Shown: positions 26,576 through 37,212 of the stretch, one piece after another | Layout: every line of letters starts with the position of its first letter | Numbering within the stretch: position 1 is the first letter of the stretch | Source of the DNA: Ghiorsea sp. | GTDB taxonomy: Bacteria > Pseudomonadota > Zetaproteobacteria > Mariprofundales > Mariprofundaceae | DNA length: 64,000 nt | Direction: 5' to 3' | Assembly (NCBI GenBank): GCA_030949605.1 | Contig: JAUZSH010000006.1 | Location: 62,001-126,000, forward strand | Translations under genes and position numbers: made by a program | The notes under the pieces: generated by a model | Seen by the model: the letters and a program-made list of their open reading frames with translations, nothing else | Databases searched by the model: none | Told to the model about the DNA's origin: nothing

Positions 26576-26947
26576 TTAAATCAAACTTTTCGGCTTAACT
26601 TTACTTTTTTCAGCATCCCACTCATCTTGAGTAAATATTTCTTTTTGAATCAATAAACGAATGAGCGCATCCCATTCCTGTTGGTTATTGGGTAAGGATT
26701 GATTGGATATTTCTTTTTCATCAACTGCTGAGGAAGGCACCTCACCCGACATTTCTTTCATCAAAGCATCATCGACAATGCCCGTCGTTTTTAAACCTTT
26801 CTGCTTTTGATAACTTTTCACTGCATCCCGTGTATCTGTACCAAAGAGTGCTTTTTGATCATGAATTTCATAACCCATCCGCCTCAAGGCTTCTTGCAAC
26901 TGAGTAATACTTTTGCCACGCATGAACACTTTCAAGGGTCTTGCCAT
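26576..26947 (-). CDS. Peptidoglycan-binding-like domain protein
   Basis: The 123-aa protein has an N-terminal PG_binding_1-type domain: MRGKSITQLQEALRRMGYEI then FGTDTRDAVKSYQKQKGLKTTGIVDD in its usual three-helix order. The C-terminal half is acidic and helical (QQEWDALIRLLIQKEIFTQ) with no recognised domain. There is no signal peptide, which is odd for a wall-binding domain. It may act in the cytoplasm or use another export path. Confidence 0.75.
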   Translation of the reverse strand: MARPLKVFMRGKSITQLQEALRRMGYEIHDQKALFGTDTRDAVKSYQKQKGLKTTGIVDDALMKEMSGEVPSSAVDEKEISNQSLPNNQQEWDALIRLLIQKEIFTQDEWDAEKSKVKPKSLI

Positions 26948-27070
26948 GATGCTGTTGCTCCTCTGTTATCTCCTGCTCTATTGAAAACTTGATTCTATCA
27001 AGACCTTCATTCAAAAGACCCTGATCAATGCTTATTGCTCACATTCATCCGAGCCTTTCAAACATGAAAC

Positions 27071-28370
<1,300 letters not shown>

Positions 28371-28432
28371 TTATCCCTATTTATTCCTTCAAACTGTGTT
28401 ACTTAAAAACTAATTACTAAAATATATGAATC

Positions 28433-29404
28433 TCAATCAGCGTATGATGTGTTGTCTAACCATGCCCAAAGGTCAAAACTAAAACCTGTCGCTGGCATAT
28501 CTCTGCCGTGTGCTGCCATCATTTGGTCATAACGACCACCATGCAATAATGCATGTGATGAATTGTTGGCAAAACCTGTGAACACCATGCCGCTATGATA
28601 CAAAAAACGCGGTGTTACCGCGGCATCAATCACGATCCCCACTTCACCTGAGAGTTTATCATTCACTGTTTCAACCAAGTTTAAAAGCTCATCGGCTGCG
28701 GTATTAAACTGGGCATTCATGTGTACTTTTTGCGCCTTTAACCAATCAGCACCGCCCTGCCCTGCTGCCAAAGCCATCAAAGCTTCCTTTGCCACATCAG
28801 ACAACGGTTCTGTCTTTAAATAATTCGCCATGTCTTCAGGCGAGTGACGCGCAATCAATTCGACCCATGTTTCTAAGGCTGCATCGCTGCCTTCAACCAA
28901 AGCTTGAATCAGACCCATATGCCCAACTTGCAAAATTGCGCCATCAAATCCTGCGGTAGCCATGGATAATGCTGCCAAGTGCATCACTTCTACATCACCT
29001 TCCACACCTGCAAGACCCAAACATTCTACACCCGTTTGCCATTGCTGGCGTGAACCCGTACGCACATCAGGGCGCGCCAACATCACAGGTCCTGTATAGT
29101 GAAGTTTAAGTACAGGTTCATGGCTTAAACGCGTTGCCACAATGCGGGCAATTTGTGGGGTCATATCAGGGCGAATCGCCAACAACCCTGCATCGGCTGG
29201 GTCAGAAAAGACCACGGTTTGGTCGGCAAGGAAGCGACCTGAACCCGATGTTAAAGCCTCAGGACGTTCCACCAAGGGTGGAATCACTTCAGAGAAGCCA
29301 GCGGCTGTATAAATCTCAAACAAACGAAATTGTAACCGACGAAGTGCCATCGCACGTCCGCCAAAAGCGTCCTCAAGTCCTAGGATAGGTTTTATTACAC
29401 TCAC
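28433..29404 (-). CDS. hisZ: ATP phosphoribosyltransferase regulatory subunit HisZ
   Basis: HisZ is a histidyl-tRNA-synthetase-like protein that pairs with short-form HisG. The sequence has the class II synthetase fold motifs: FSEVIPPLVERPEAL, LAIRPDMTPQIARIVATR and the late ALLHGGRYDQMMAAHG. It lacks an anticodon-binding domain, and its 323 aa suits HisZ rather than HisS. GTG start at 29404 overlaps the serA stop (GTGA), so it is translationally coupled to serA. hisG is not in this window. Confidence 0.9.
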   Translation of the reverse strand: MSVIKPILGLEDAFGGRAMALRRLQFRLFEIYTAAGFSEVIPPLVERPEALTSGSGRFLADQTVVFSDPADAGLLAIRPDMTPQIARIVATRLSHEPVLKLHYTGPVMLARPDVRTGSRQQWQTGVECLGLAGVEGDVEVMHLAALSMATAGFDGAILQVGHMGLIQALVEGSDAALETWVELIARHSPEDMANYLKTEPLSDVAKEALMALAAGQGGADWLKAQKVHMNAQFNTAADELLNLVETVNDKLSGEVGIVIDAAVTPRFLYHSGMVFTGFANNSSHALLHGGRYDQMMAAHGRDMPATGFSFDLWAWLDNTSYAD

Positions 29405-30996
29405 AATGCCTCCAAGGCAACATAACGCACCATGGTTATGTTTTCTAAAACTTCTAATCTTTCAATCACATCTGCGGTTGGCTCAGAGTCGATAGATACC
29501 AATGCCAACGCACCATCCATCGTCTCCCTGCGCCCCAAACGAAAATCACCAATATTAATATTGGCCGCCGCCAGTGTAGAGCCAATATCTGCAATCACAC
29601 CAGGTTTGTCTTTATTTTCGATAAACAGCAATCTTCCTTGTGGTGTCATTTCCAACTCACACTTATCAATGCTTACCAAACGCGGATTGCTACCATCAAA
29701 CACCGTACCTGACACACAACGGTATCCTTCATCACCATAGACTTCCAAACGCATCAAGCTGGAAAAATGATCGGAGGTTTCACTCGCCACCTCTTCAAGC
29801 TCAATTCCGCGCTCTTTAATCAACATTTGCACATTGACCGCATTCACTTCATCCATGCTATGCGATAACAAACCTTGTAAAATTGCATTCAAAATCGGTG
29901 GCCGATTCAACCTACTGACCTTCCCTTCAAAACGCACAATAATTTTATTGTAGCCTGGACGCATCACTTGTCCCATAAATTGCCCCAATGATGCTGCAAG
30001 CCCCATAAATGGTGCCAAAGCTTTAGCTTCTTCTTCAGACAATGATGGTACATTCACTGCATTATTGATGCTTCCTGTCAGCAAATAGTCTGACATTTGT
30101 TCAGCGACCTGCACCGCAACATTCTCTTGCGCTTCATCACTGCATGCCCCGATATGTGGGGTAAACGTCACGTTATCCAATTCAAACAAACGGTTTTCTT
30201 TGGCAGGCTCAGTTTCATACACATCCAAAGCCGCAGCCCTTAAATGCCCTGATTTACACACTTTATAAAGTGCGGCTTCATCCACAATGCCACCACGCGC
30301 ACAGTTGACCAAAATGGAACCTTTCTTCATTTTTTTCAATACACTAAAATCAATCAAGTTCCGCGTTGCATCAATCAATGGCACATGAATGGTTAGAATA
30401 TCCACCAAAGCTGCAAGCTCTGCCACGGTAGTCACTTTGGTCACACCCATAGCAGCAGCGCGTTCATCAGAGATAAATGGGTCATACACAAAAACAGACA
30501 TGTGCAAACCTTTTAGTCTGTCACACACAATCGCACCAATATTACCTGCACCAATTACGCCAGCTTTTTTACCTGTAAGCTCCATGCCCATAAATGCAGA
30601 TTTTTCCCACTTTCCAGCGCGTGTTGAAGCTGTGGCTTGAGGGATTTGACGCGCTGCAGCCACAATATGTGCCACAGCGAGTTCCGCAGTCGTAATGGTA
30701 TTGCCAAACGGCGTGTTCATCACAACCACACCTCGGCGAGAGCAAGCTTGCACATCAATGTTGTCCACACCAATACCAGCCCTACCAATCACTTTAACGT
30801 TTTTCGCAGCAGCCAATAAGTCAGCTTTAAGGGTGGTTGATGAGCGCACAGCAATACCATCATAATCACCAGCAATTTTGATTTGTTCGTCTACAGATAA
30901 ACCTGGTTTATAATCGACTTCAATACCGTGAGAGCGAAACACCTCAATGGCGCGTTCGCTCATTTTATCAGCAATCCAAACTTTAGGACAAGACAT
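29401..30996 (-). CDS. serA: D-3-phosphoglycerate dehydrogenase (long, type 1)
   Basis: SerA oxidises 3-phosphoglycerate in the first step of serine synthesis. The 531-aa protein has a substrate/NAD core: GIAVRSSTTLKADLL, the nucleotide motif GVIGAGNIGAIVCDRL, NCARGGIVDEAAL and the catalytic His in TPHIGACSDEAQENV. A D3-PGDH intervening domain follows (about 320-450). The C-terminal ACT domain (NKDKPGVIADIGSTLAAANI) binds serine for feedback control. serC lies 180 bases upstream in the same direction, so the two steps are likely co-expressed. Confidence 0.96.
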   Translation of the reverse strand: MSCPKVWIADKMSERAIEVFRSHGIEVDYKPGLSVDEQIKIAGDYDGIAVRSSTTLKADLLAAAKNVKVIGRAGIGVDNIDVQACSRRGVVVMNTPFGNTITTAELAVAHIVAAARQIPQATASTRAGKWEKSAFMGMELTGKKAGVIGAGNIGAIVCDRLKGLHMSVFVYDPFISDERAAAMGVTKVTTVAELAALVDILTIHVPLIDATRNLIDFSVLKKMKKGSILVNCARGGIVDEAALYKVCKSGHLRAAALDVYETEPAKENRLFELDNVTFTPHIGACSDEAQENVAVQVAEQMSDYLLTGSINNAVNVPSLSEEEAKALAPFMGLAASLGQFMGQVMRPGYNKIIVRFEGKVSRLNRPPILNAILQGLLSHSMDEVNAVNVQMLIKERGIELEEVASETSDHFSSLMRLEVYGDEGYRCVSGTVFDGSNPRLVSIDKCELEMTPQGRLLFIENKDKPGVIADIGSTLAAANINIGDFRLGRRETMDGALALVSIDSEPTADVIERLEVLENITMVRYVALEAL

Positions 30997-31176
30997 TCTA
31001 ATGGGCCTGAACAGGAATAGTCACTGGGCTAGGTGAAAGAGGGTACTGCTTCATCAGTGATACTCCGTGGCGATAGAAATACATGCTTGCAATCAGCAAC
31101 GGATTGCGGCGAGAGCCTATAAGCTTGGTTTCATAGGTCAATTGAAAATCAAAGCTTCATGCCCATACCCTCAAAT

Positions 31177-32262
31177 TTAATTACCCTTGTTGTTTTCAAA
31201 TGCCTGCATATAAGCCACCAACGCATCCACACCCTCTTCTGGCATCGCATTGTAAATACTGGCGCGCATACCACCCACGGAGCGATGTCCTTTAAGGGTA
31301 ATCAAACCTTGCTCGGCTGCACCTTGAAGAAAGTCAGCATCCAAATCAGCATCAGCCAACGTAAACGGCACATTCATCCAAGAACGACCATTTTTAGCCA
31401 CTGGGTTGCCGTAGAAATCACTATGATCAATCACAGCATACAGTTTATCGGCTTTGCGTTTATTCACTTCTGCCATGGCTTTCAAGCCACCCTGCTCTTT
31501 AATCCACTCAAATACCAAACCCGCCATATACCAGCTATACGTTGAAGGCGTGTTGTACATTGAACCATGATCAGCATGCACTTTATAATTAAACATGGTG
31601 GGTGTGTTTTCAGCGGCGTTACCGAGCAAATCATCACGGATAATCACAATACACAAGCCCGCAGGGCCAATGTTTTTCTGTGCGCCAGCATAAATCATGG
31701 CAAATTTAGAGACATCAACAGGACGCGATAAAATCGTGGACGACATATCGGCAATCAAAGGCACGTCACCCGTCTCTGGAATATAATCAAACTCAACACC
31801 ACCAATGGTTTCATTAACGACATAATGAACATAAGCCGCATCAGGGTTAAGCTTCAATTCAGCTTGTGTTGGCACAGTCGTAAAACCATTATCCGAAGTA
31901 TCTGCTGCGAGGTTCACATCACAATAGCGCCCTGCTTCAGCAATCGCCTTTTTCGACCACATACCCGTATTCAAATAATCCGCACTGGTTTTATCACCCA
32001 AAAGGTTAAGCGGAACCATAGCAAACTGCGAAGAAGCCCCGCCTTGCAGAAACAATACCTTATAATTATCAGGAATCGCCATAATATCACGCAAATCTTG
32101 CTCTGCTTTGCCAGCGATAGACATATATTCTTTACCGCGATGGCTCATTTCCATGACCGACATACCCGTGTCGTGCCAGTCCAGCATTTCTTGTTGTGCG
32201 CGCTTGATAACCGCAGTTGGCAGCATGGCTGGCCCTGCACTGAAATTAAACAATCTTGTCAT
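31177..32262 (-). CDS. serC: Phosphoserine aminotransferase
   Basis: SerC transaminates 3-phosphohydroxypyruvate to phosphoserine using PLP. Motifs: FNFSAGPAMLPTAVIKRAQ at the start, MSHRGKEY, LQGGASSQFAMVP, DMSSTILSRPVDV, and the PLP lysine in IYAGAQKNIGPAGLCIVIIR. The end KGHRSVGGMRASIYNAMPEEG is characteristic. The length of 361 aa is normal. AAAGGA lies upstream of ATG 32262. Confidence 0.96.
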   Translation of the reverse strand: MTRLFNFSAGPAMLPTAVIKRAQQEMLDWHDTGMSVMEMSHRGKEYMSIAGKAEQDLRDIMAIPDNYKVLFLQGGASSQFAMVPLNLLGDKTSADYLNTGMWSKKAIAEAGRYCDVNLAADTSDNGFTTVPTQAELKLNPDAAYVHYVVNETIGGVEFDYIPETGDVPLIADMSSTILSRPVDVSKFAMIYAGAQKNIGPAGLCIVIIRDDLLGNAAENTPTMFNYKVHADHGSMYNTPSTYSWYMAGLVFEWIKEQGGLKAMAEVNKRKADKLYAVIDHSDFYGNPVAKNGRSWMNVPFTLADADLDADFLQGAAEQGLITLKGHRSVGGMRASIYNAMPEEGVDALVAYMQAFENNKGN

Positions 32263-32563
32263 GGTATGTAAATCCTTTGTTGTGGTTTTTGAGGCATGTT
32301 AAGTGCGAAACACGGCGAATGAACGCATACCCTCAAATTTCAAGCGAGAGCATAGCTAGAGTTTCGCTTTTCCTCAACAAGACCTCTCCACCGCAGTTGT
32401 TTTTTGGGCGAATCAAGGCGAAACTCAGCTTGACCCCGATGTACTTATATCAATATCTTGCTTCATGTTTGATTCCTATGCGCCCTCTTTGAAATGAAAT
32501 GCGAAACATGACCAAGATTTTACAACTTGTCATGCTCTCCGCTGCAATAAGCACTTCCTTAAT
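32263..32563. other. Upstream region of serC with a degraded family E fragment
   Basis: No gene is supportable. At about 32386-32433, GACCTCTCCACCGCAGT continuing to GCGAATCAAGGCGAAA resembles the left third of family E (38687 onward) with scattered mismatches, and lacks the right end. The serC promoter should lie in the first 100 bases. Confidence 0.5.
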
Positions 32564-32757
32564 CAATACCTTCGCCAAGATTCAGCGCGTTTCGCGCAAA
32601 GCAAGCGAGTAACCACAACATTCTAGAATATTGTGGTATATTAAAAATAACATCCCCCAAACCCCGATGTTATTTTTAATATACGCTTTCTAAATCAATG
32701 TGTTACAAACACTAGGGTTTTTTACCAATGTATTCTCTAAAACTGGCGAAGGTATTG
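32564..32757. repeat. MITE-like repeat family B, copy 3
   Basis: It carries perfect 14-base ends, with TTAAT duplicated on both sides (32559-32563 and 32758-32762). The right duplication contains the stop codon of the neighbouring minus-strand dehydrogenase gene, so the insertion landed on that stop and regenerated it. Inside are the palindromes around TTCTAGAA and the stem ATTAAAAATAACATC / GATGTTATTTTTAAT. Confidence 0.95.
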
Positions 32758-33710
32758 TTAATCTGACACGCTAATAATCACATTACCCCTTTTATGCCCT
32801 TGCTCCACATAGCTATGCGCTTCAACCATATCTGCCAATGGGTAAGTTTTATCTATGGCAGTTTTTAGCTTACCATCTTCAATCAATGTTTTGAGATAAA
32901 GCAGGTCTTCGAGATGCAACTTCAAACAATCCGTCGCTTTGAGCACATCCAGATAAACCCCGCCCTTTTTGAGCGCTGTATGACGCGCTTCTGCTTCCAT
33001 TTTTCCCACCGCATCAAAAATCACATCATGTGGCTCAAGATGTTGCGTAAAATCAGGGGCAGTGTAGTCCAACACATGGTCTGCGCCCAGCGATGTCACC
33101 ATATTCACATTTGCTGCGCTGCACACACCCGTCACTTCCGCACCCATACTTTTCGCCAGTTGCACTGCATACGAACCCACGCTTCCCGATGCGCCATAAA
33201 TCATAATCTTCTGATTCTGCTCAAGCGTATGTTGTTGAGCTTTTTTACTTTTACGCAACACCATCAATGCTGTCATCGCCCCATTGGGCACAGCCGCCGC
33301 CTCTGCATGGCTCATATTGTTTGGTTTATGCGCTATGATTCCATCTTGGTCAACGCATATGTATTCCGCATAAGTGCCAAACTTCATTTCGGTTGAAGCA
33401 AACACTTCATCGCCCTCATTAAACCGCGTCACACCGCTACCAACAGCTTCCACCACCCCCGAACATTCCATGCCAAGAATCTTCCGCCTCGGACCATAAA
33501 ACCCAATAATTAATCGCATCAATGGCTTAATCATAAAGTCTTTAATAGCACCATACCAGGCTTTAGGCTACGAATTTTCACATCACCAATATGCACCGTC
33601 GTTGCGCATATCTTTATCAACACTTCATTGGCTGTGGGCGTAGGTTTATCCACCTCCACAAGCTCCAATACTTCAGGTGAACCGTATTTTGTGCAAATCA
33701 CTGCTTTCAT
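32758..33710 (-). CDS. Zinc-independent alcohol dehydrogenase/quinone oxidoreductase (MDR family), frameshifted
   Basis: The start MKAVICTKYGSPEVLEL and VHIGDVKIRSL are in one frame; the rest, MIKPLMRLIIGFYGPRRKIL onward, is in another. Restoring one base near 33555 (AAGCC[N]TGGTAT) gives KPWYGAIKDFMIKPLMR and 317 aa. The NADPH-binding GASGSVGSYAVQLAK and GADHVLDYT place it in the quinone oxidoreductase-like branch of the medium-chain dehydrogenases. Substrate is unknown. I start at ATG 33710 because GAGG lies just upstream; two earlier in-frame starts exist. Confidence 0.85.
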
Positions 33711-33716
33711 CATCAC

Positions 33717-34152
33717 CTCACAATCCCTTAAACCCTATCATTTCGACATGGCAACATAGCTACAATTCAATCATTTTAAAATAGCCGACATTCCGCACCC
33801 CTAAATCACTACTGTCCGACGAAAGTTCGAGGCTTTATTTCCAACTCTTTATGCCATAAAGGTTTCCTTTGCGGCACGATGTTATGAGACAGGAAGTAAT
33901 ATTTTACGCTTTACGTCACTCCCGCGAAGAGCTTGCCCCCGCGAAGTCGTGGGGCGGGAATCTATTATTTGCAAGGTTTTTTGGATACCCAGTCAAGTCG
34001 AGCATGGCGATATGTAACTTTCGTCAGACAGTAGTGCCCCTAAATCATGACTCCTACATGTAATTGTTGGTAGATTCGGAACAACTGCGTAATACCTGTG
34101 GGTTAAAGCTTGCTTGCCACGCTACACAATAAAATAATCACCACGCGGTACA
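33717..34152. other. Intergenic region holding MITE family D
   Basis: No gene is supportable. The family D element (33807-34035) fills half the stretch. The right remainder, 34045-34152, shows nothing recognisable. Confidence 0.5.
33807..34035. repeat. MITE-like element, family D (9-bp target duplication)
   Basis: The ends CACTACTGTCCGACGAAAGTT and its inverted copy (one mismatch) bound 229 bases. CCCCTAAAT is duplicated on both sides (33798-33806, 34036-34044). A 9-bp duplication is typical of some IS4-related elements. Inside, CACTCCCGCGAAG...GGGCGGGAATC is a REP-like palindrome of the widespread GTCATTCCCG type. No transposase is encoded. Confidence 0.9.
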
Positions 34153-35016
34153 TCACTGATTCCCATACTCCTGTTTGGAAACGAGTAAATAAGTCTCCAA
34201 ACGTTTAAACCAGCCTTTCAACCAGCGGACTTCATGACGCTCTGCTGGTGCATTTTCCACCCGTTGCTGAAGTATTTCCTTTGCGGCGCTTACGAATGCT
34301 TGTAAAGCATCATCTTGGCGATTCATATGGAGTAAGACTTGGGTCAATCCCCAACCTTGACCTTGATACCGTTCACTGGGTTTCATGCCTTCACCTTTAA
34401 AATTCACATAATCAACGAGGGCATACCAGCCATTGGGGGTCGCTGCTACACGTTCAAATTGATGTTGAATATGCTCTTTATCTTGTTCACTGCTGACCAC
34501 TGCCAATATTTTAGGCAACGCATCTTGAAGCCGCTTCATGATAAAACTGGCTTGCACGGCTTTGGTATCCGCCAAAAATTGACGCAATATCTTAATATTC
34601 ATTTGATTTTCAGGCTTGGAAAAGTCTTGTTGAGAACCCCAAGGGCAATCTTGGTTGGGTTGCCATAAGTCGCGTAATGTTTCAGGAATTTTAACATGAT
34701 GCTGCTGATACCAACGCATCAAAGCAGGGAAACTTTCTTGAAATGGTGCATTGGAATCCTTAGGAAACCAAATAAAATGACCAATACCCAAAGATGCAAA
34801 GTCTTCCCCATCATTCCATGATACAAGACACTTAAACTGACGGTTGCATTCATTTTTAAAAATCAGGTCTGCAATTTGGATGTGTTCAGATTGATTGATA
34901 TCACGTGCTTCCACTGACGGTATTAAGCCACCAAAGCCTAAAATAACCGCAATATATGCAAGTCTACGCAGGGGGTACACAAACCAAGTGGGCTGCAGCA
35001 TCGGTGAAACAAACAC
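34153..35016 (-). CDS. Conserved exported protein, function unknown
   Basis: The 287-aa protein has an N-terminal hydrophobic stretch (LAYIAVILGFGGLIPSVEA) ending in a probable cleavage site before RDINQSE, so it is likely periplasmic. The core reads IFKNECNRQFKCLVSWNDGE, DFASLGIGHFIWFPKD, and later GWYALVDYVNFKGEGM and GWGLTQVLLHM. The E-x...GIGHFIW pattern is reminiscent of lysozyme-like folds, but I cannot confirm a catalytic residue. Three or four Cys are present. I do not recognise a named family. Start could instead be at MLQPTW (34998). Confidence 0.6.
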   Translation of the reverse strand: MFVSPMLQPTWFVYPLRRLAYIAVILGFGGLIPSVEARDINQSEHIQIADLIFKNECNRQFKCLVSWNDGEDFASLGIGHFIWFPKDSNAPFQESFPALMRWYQQHHVKIPETLRDLWQPNQDCPWGSQQDFSKPENQMNIKILRQFLADTKAVQASFIMKRLQDALPKILAVVSSEQDKEHIQHQFERVAATPNGWYALVDYVNFKGEGMKPSERYQGQGWGLTQVLLHMNRQDDALQAFVSAAKEILQQRVENAPAERHEVRWLKGWFKRLETYLLVSKQEYGNQ

Positions 35017-35055
35017 AATTATGCCACCCGCGCCATCTTCATCGCGACTTCTTCC

Positions 35056-35955
35056 TTAATGCACAAACTGGATGTCTAAAGTCCGCATATAGGTGTGCAA
35101 ACCTGCATCTTGCACAGGAAACACATACGCATCGGTATCCGATTCGTTGTGATGCGAATGCCACCAGCCAGGAGGCGTGACAAACACGGTATTCTTCTCC
35201 CACATCGCTTTCACAGGATTAATGATTTTACCATCAGCATCAATCTTTTTACCTATCAAGGTATAGGTGTTTTCTGCAGCACTCACTGCCAAGTCAAGCG
35301 CAACAGATTGATGACGATGTGGCTTTTGCATTTGTTGCTTGGGCAAAAGGTTAAACAATGTCCACATGGTATGGGTCACTGTTTTTGATTTTGCAGAGGC
35401 ATGATTACCCAAAATAATGCCCACACGATTGCGGTTTTCATTCATCGCTGCTTCGCGAATGCGCTCAACGGCATCCATCATGTATTTTTTATCATAAAAG
35501 GCAGGTTTGAACATTGGCTTGTTCGGCACAACCCCCATGTGCTCCAATAGTGGGGCATCATGTGTCCAATACAATGCACTATCGTCTTCGGCAAAGTGAG
35601 TCACGCCTTCATTGCAAGGCAAGGTGAACGAATCACCTTCTTTCCACTGAATCGCGCCTGTTTCGGTTTCGGTATAACCTTTACCGCGCATCACAAAAAA
35701 GATTTCCGATGTGGCGCTCACATGGGTATGGATATTTTCATTGGGGTTGATTCGAATATAATTGGCAAGTAAGTTGGGCGATGTAGCGAGGTATGGTGTT
35801 TCTAATTCTTTGGATAAATCCAGCGCAATCACCCGTGTTTCACCATGCTCATGCAAAGATGCAGGAAATGGCTGAATTGGCACTTCATTCAAATCAGGTG
35901 TGGCGGCTGAAGAGTATTCCCAGCTAATCACTTCCTGCGCCCATGTTTCATTCAT
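35056..35955 (-). CDS. Bicupin protein
   Basis: This 299-aa protein has two cupin domains. The first has HTHVSATSEIFFVMRGKGY with metal-binding His and Glu, then GDSFTLPCNEGVTHFAE. The second has KPHRHQSVALDLAVSA and FVTPPGWWHSHHN. The layout resembles gentisate 1,2-dioxygenase-like bicupins, but no aromatic-degradation genes are nearby, so the substrate is open. Distance of about 40 bases to the downstream exported protein gene suggests they may share a transcript. Confidence 0.8.
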   Translation of the reverse strand: MNETWAQEVISWEYSSAATPDLNEVPIQPFPASLHEHGETRVIALDLSKELETPYLATSPNLLANYIRINPNENIHTHVSATSEIFFVMRGKGYTETETGAIQWKEGDSFTLPCNEGVTHFAEDDSALYWTHDAPLLEHMGVVPNKPMFKPAFYDKKYMMDAVERIREAAMNENRNRVGIILGNHASAKSKTVTHTMWTLFNLLPKQQMQKPHRHQSVALDLAVSAAENTYTLIGKKIDADGKIINPVKAMWEKNTVFVTPPGWWHSHHNESDTDAYVFPVQDAGLHTYMRTLDIQFVH

Positions 35956-36118
35956 GCTTTCCCCATTGAACCAAAAAAATAATATCCGAATTGGCGCGCA
36001 TACTCATTTTTAATACCATCAATGCAATCAAATCCTTGATGCACAATATATTGAGGAAAACTTTGATAAACATTTGAAGAGTCATCATATGAAAACAGAA
36101 GCGCAGGAAATAAAGTGC

Positions 36119-36697
36119 TTAGTTTTTCTTAATAAACTCAGTTAGGATTACAATCATCTGCCCGTTGACTCTTCCTTCAATATGCTCTGGATTATCGTGA
36201 ACAAGGCGAATATTACGCACCGCAGTGCCGCGTTTGGCTGTAAAACCACCACCCTTAACCACCAAATCTTTGATAATCGTGATGCTATCCCCTGCCTCTA
36301 AAATCGCACCATTGCTATCACGGTGAACAATCGCTTCTTCTGCATCATCATCCGCCACGCCTGCTTCAGCCCAAGCGCGCACATCATCTTCTAAATACAT
36401 CATATCCAACAAATCTTGTGTCCAGCCTTCGCCTTTGAGCTGGTTCAGCATACGGTAAGCAACAACCTTCACTGCATCCACTTCGCTCCACATACTATCA
36501 TTCAAACAACGCCAGTGATTAGCATTCACACTGTCGGCATCATTTAATTGTGTGTTGCATGTGCCACATGCATAAATTGCAGCATCAACACCTTCTGTCG
36601 GGCTGTTAGGTACTTCATACACATGCAAATCATCTGTATTACCACAGAGCTCACACTTGTTGCCACTTCTTGTTTCTAATGCTTGTTCAAAGCTCAT
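36119..36697 (-). CDS. PhnA-family zinc-ribbon protein
   Basis: The 192-aa protein has a zinc ribbon, NKCELCGN and YACGTCNTQL, at the N-terminus and the PhnA domain at the C-terminus (DGSN-like HRDSNGAILEAGDSITIIKD then LVVKGGGFTAKRGTAVRNIRL). Despite the name, PhnA proteins are not tied to phosphonate breakdown here; no phn genes are near. I start at the third ATG (36697, MSFEQALETRSG) because AAGGA lies 7 bases upstream and the family starts there. Confidence 0.9.
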   Translation of the reverse strand: MSFEQALETRSGNKCELCGNTDDLHVYEVPNSPTEGVDAAIYACGTCNTQLNDADSVNANHWRCLNDSMWSEVDAVKVVAYRMLNQLKGEGWTQDLLDMMYLEDDVRAWAEAGVADDDAEEAIVHRDSNGAILEAGDSITIIKDLVVKGGGFTAKRGTAVRNIRLVHDNPEHIEGRVNGQMIVILTEFIKKN

Positions 36698-36733
36698 ATT
36701 CATATCCTTCATTCATTTATTTATTCAAATCTT

Positions 36734-37108
36734 TCAACGCTTGCGTGTTGGCTGATGCCCACGACCTGAACCTACCACAGGAACCTGACTGCGCGGTTCA
36801 AGCAAATGAACCTCTTCACCACGCAACACAATGTCTTTCCCGCAACCTTTACAAGCACCACCAAAACCTGAAAAGGGGAACATCTTGACATGCCCACACT
36901 CTGGACACTCTCCTTTTCTCGCTTTTAAAGGCAGCGTCAACAAAGCAATCATGATGATAACCGTGCTAACAATGCCTGTAAGAGGCATAACAAAACATAA
37001 CATCAAAGCTACCGCCAACATCGGCAACAAAAACAACACAATACGCATAGGTGCTTTACTGGATGCACTTATTTTTAGGGTTTGACGTTGGGGGCGAATG
37101 CGACTCAT
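36734..37108 (-). CDS. Small membrane protein with C-terminal zinc ribbon
   Basis: The 124-aa protein has one long or two short hydrophobic segments (IVLFLLPMLAVALMLCFVMP and GIVSTVIIMIALLTLPL) followed by a zinc ribbon, GECPECGHVKMFPFSGFGG and CKGCGKDIVL (two C-x2-C). The tail is basic. I choose ATG 37108 (MSRIRPQ) because the longer start at 37135 falls in the terminator hairpin of the upstream gene. No function can be assigned. Confidence 0.6.
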   Translation of the reverse strand: MSRIRPQRQTLKISASSKAPMRIVLFLLPMLAVALMLCFVMPLTGIVSTVIIMIALLTLPLKARKGECPECGHVKMFPFSGFGGACKGCGKDIVLRGEEVHLLEPRSQVPVVGSGRGHQPTRKR

Positions 37109-37121
37109 GCCCCAATCATGC

Positions 37122-37162
37122 GCAAACAAAAACACCGTGCAAGTGATAAACTTACACGGTGT
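37122..37162 (-). terminator. Rho-independent terminator after the cytochrome c peroxidase gene
   Basis: On the minus strand ACACCGTG...CACGGTGT forms an 8-bp stem, extended inside by AAGT/ACTT, and is followed by TTTTTGTTTG. It lies about 50 bases beyond the stop of the peroxidase gene. Confidence 0.8.
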
Positions 37163-37212
37163 CCGTTGATTCCGTCATTCCCGTGAAGACGGGGAATACA
37201 CATCCTCTTCGT

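Noticed and set aside
31000-31176. Small gene between serA and serC
   Set aside because: No start with ribosome-binding site and no frame longer than a few dozen codons with protein-like composition was seen.
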